Shown piece by piece: positions 63,963-64,000 of a stretch of DNA of 64,000 nt (the stretch's first letter is position 1; each line of letters begins with the position of its first letter). Made by a program: the position numbers and the translations under genes. Source of the stretch: Nocardia miyunensis NBRC 108239 (GTDB lineage Bacteria > Actinomycetota > Actinomycetes > Mycobacteriales > Mycobacteriaceae); assembly GCF_001613065.1 (NCBI RefSeq), contig NZ_BDBQ01000031.1, positions 84,912 through 148,911 on the forward strand, given 5' to 3'. The notes beneath the pieces are model-generated. The model worked only from the letters and a program-made list of their open reading frames with translations, was not told the origin of the DNA and did no database searches.

Positions 63963-64000
63963 GGGCCGCGGCCCCCCAAGGGCCGATGCCCTGTCCGACT

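Overview
High-GC actinobacterial chromosome, most likely Nocardia or a close relative in the Nocardiaceae. The grounds are pervasive GTG starts, mycobacterial-type genes (kstR, lsr2, carD, mhuD, disA), and a gene order from about 17.5 kb onward that parallels the Mycobacterium tuberculosis Rv3573c-Rv3607c neighbourhood. That comparison is from memory; no search was run. No rRNA, tRNA, CRISPR array, insertion sequence or prophage was seen.

Region 1 (1-12.5 kb) is accessory. It holds three type II toxin-antitoxin modules (yefM-yoeB, hipBA, vapBC), each with palindromic operators over its promoter. Between them are a DUF3048 lipoprotein, a DapA-family synthase, a pRiA4b ORF-3 family protein, two TetR regulators each divergent from a target and sharing paired operators with it, an old-yellow-enzyme/FAD fusion and an NmrA-type NAD(P)-binding protein.

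Region 2 (12.8-20.7 kb) is a cholesterol side-chain degradation locus: ltp2, chsH1, chsH2, chsE2, chsE1 and a FadE34-type double acyl-CoA dehydrogenase. All run in one direction with overlaps or gaps of no more than about 20 bp, from one promoter region that carries a perfect KstR box and is shared with divergent kstR.

Region 3 (20.9-29 kb) holds an OtsB/GH15-trehalase fusion, a zinc-type ABC importer (znuACB-like, with a candidate Zur box and a very long N-terminal extension on the ATPase), mutY and a beta-carbonic anhydrase.

Region 4 (29.3-38.8 kb) is conserved housekeeping: a membrane-anchored secreted protein, disA, radA, an LpqE-like lipoprotein, carD, ispD-ispF, cysS, rlmB and a small membrane protein.

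Region 5 (38.8-50.1 kb) is mixed: enoyl-CoA hydratase, alpha/beta hydrolase, acyl-CoA dehydrogenase, the haem-degrading monooxygenase mhuD, OsmC, an ABC exporter, a two-component system, an LLM-type oxidoreductase and a TrmH-family methyltransferase. It is unusually rich in repeats: an approximately 18-copy 20-bp minisatellite, a 16-bp tandem repeat, a long hairpin element, and a palindromic element inserted in frame in the acyl-CoA dehydrogenase.

Region 6 (50.4-64 kb) holds clpC1, an FHA/HTH protein, lsr2, lysS, a cysteine dioxygenase-rhodanese operon behind a leaderless Cys-Cys leader peptide, coaX-panD-panC with a DUF2520 protein, and the start of the folate cluster (folK, folB).

The strongest novelty candidates are: (i) a roughly 63-bp palindromic element present after ispF and, 40/42 identical in its core, inside the coding sequence of an acyl-CoA dehydrogenase without breaking the frame; (ii) the Cys-Cys leader peptide with hairpins upstream of cysteine dioxygenase; (iii) a dispersed 23-bp gene-edge repeat that now occupies the expected start of folB.
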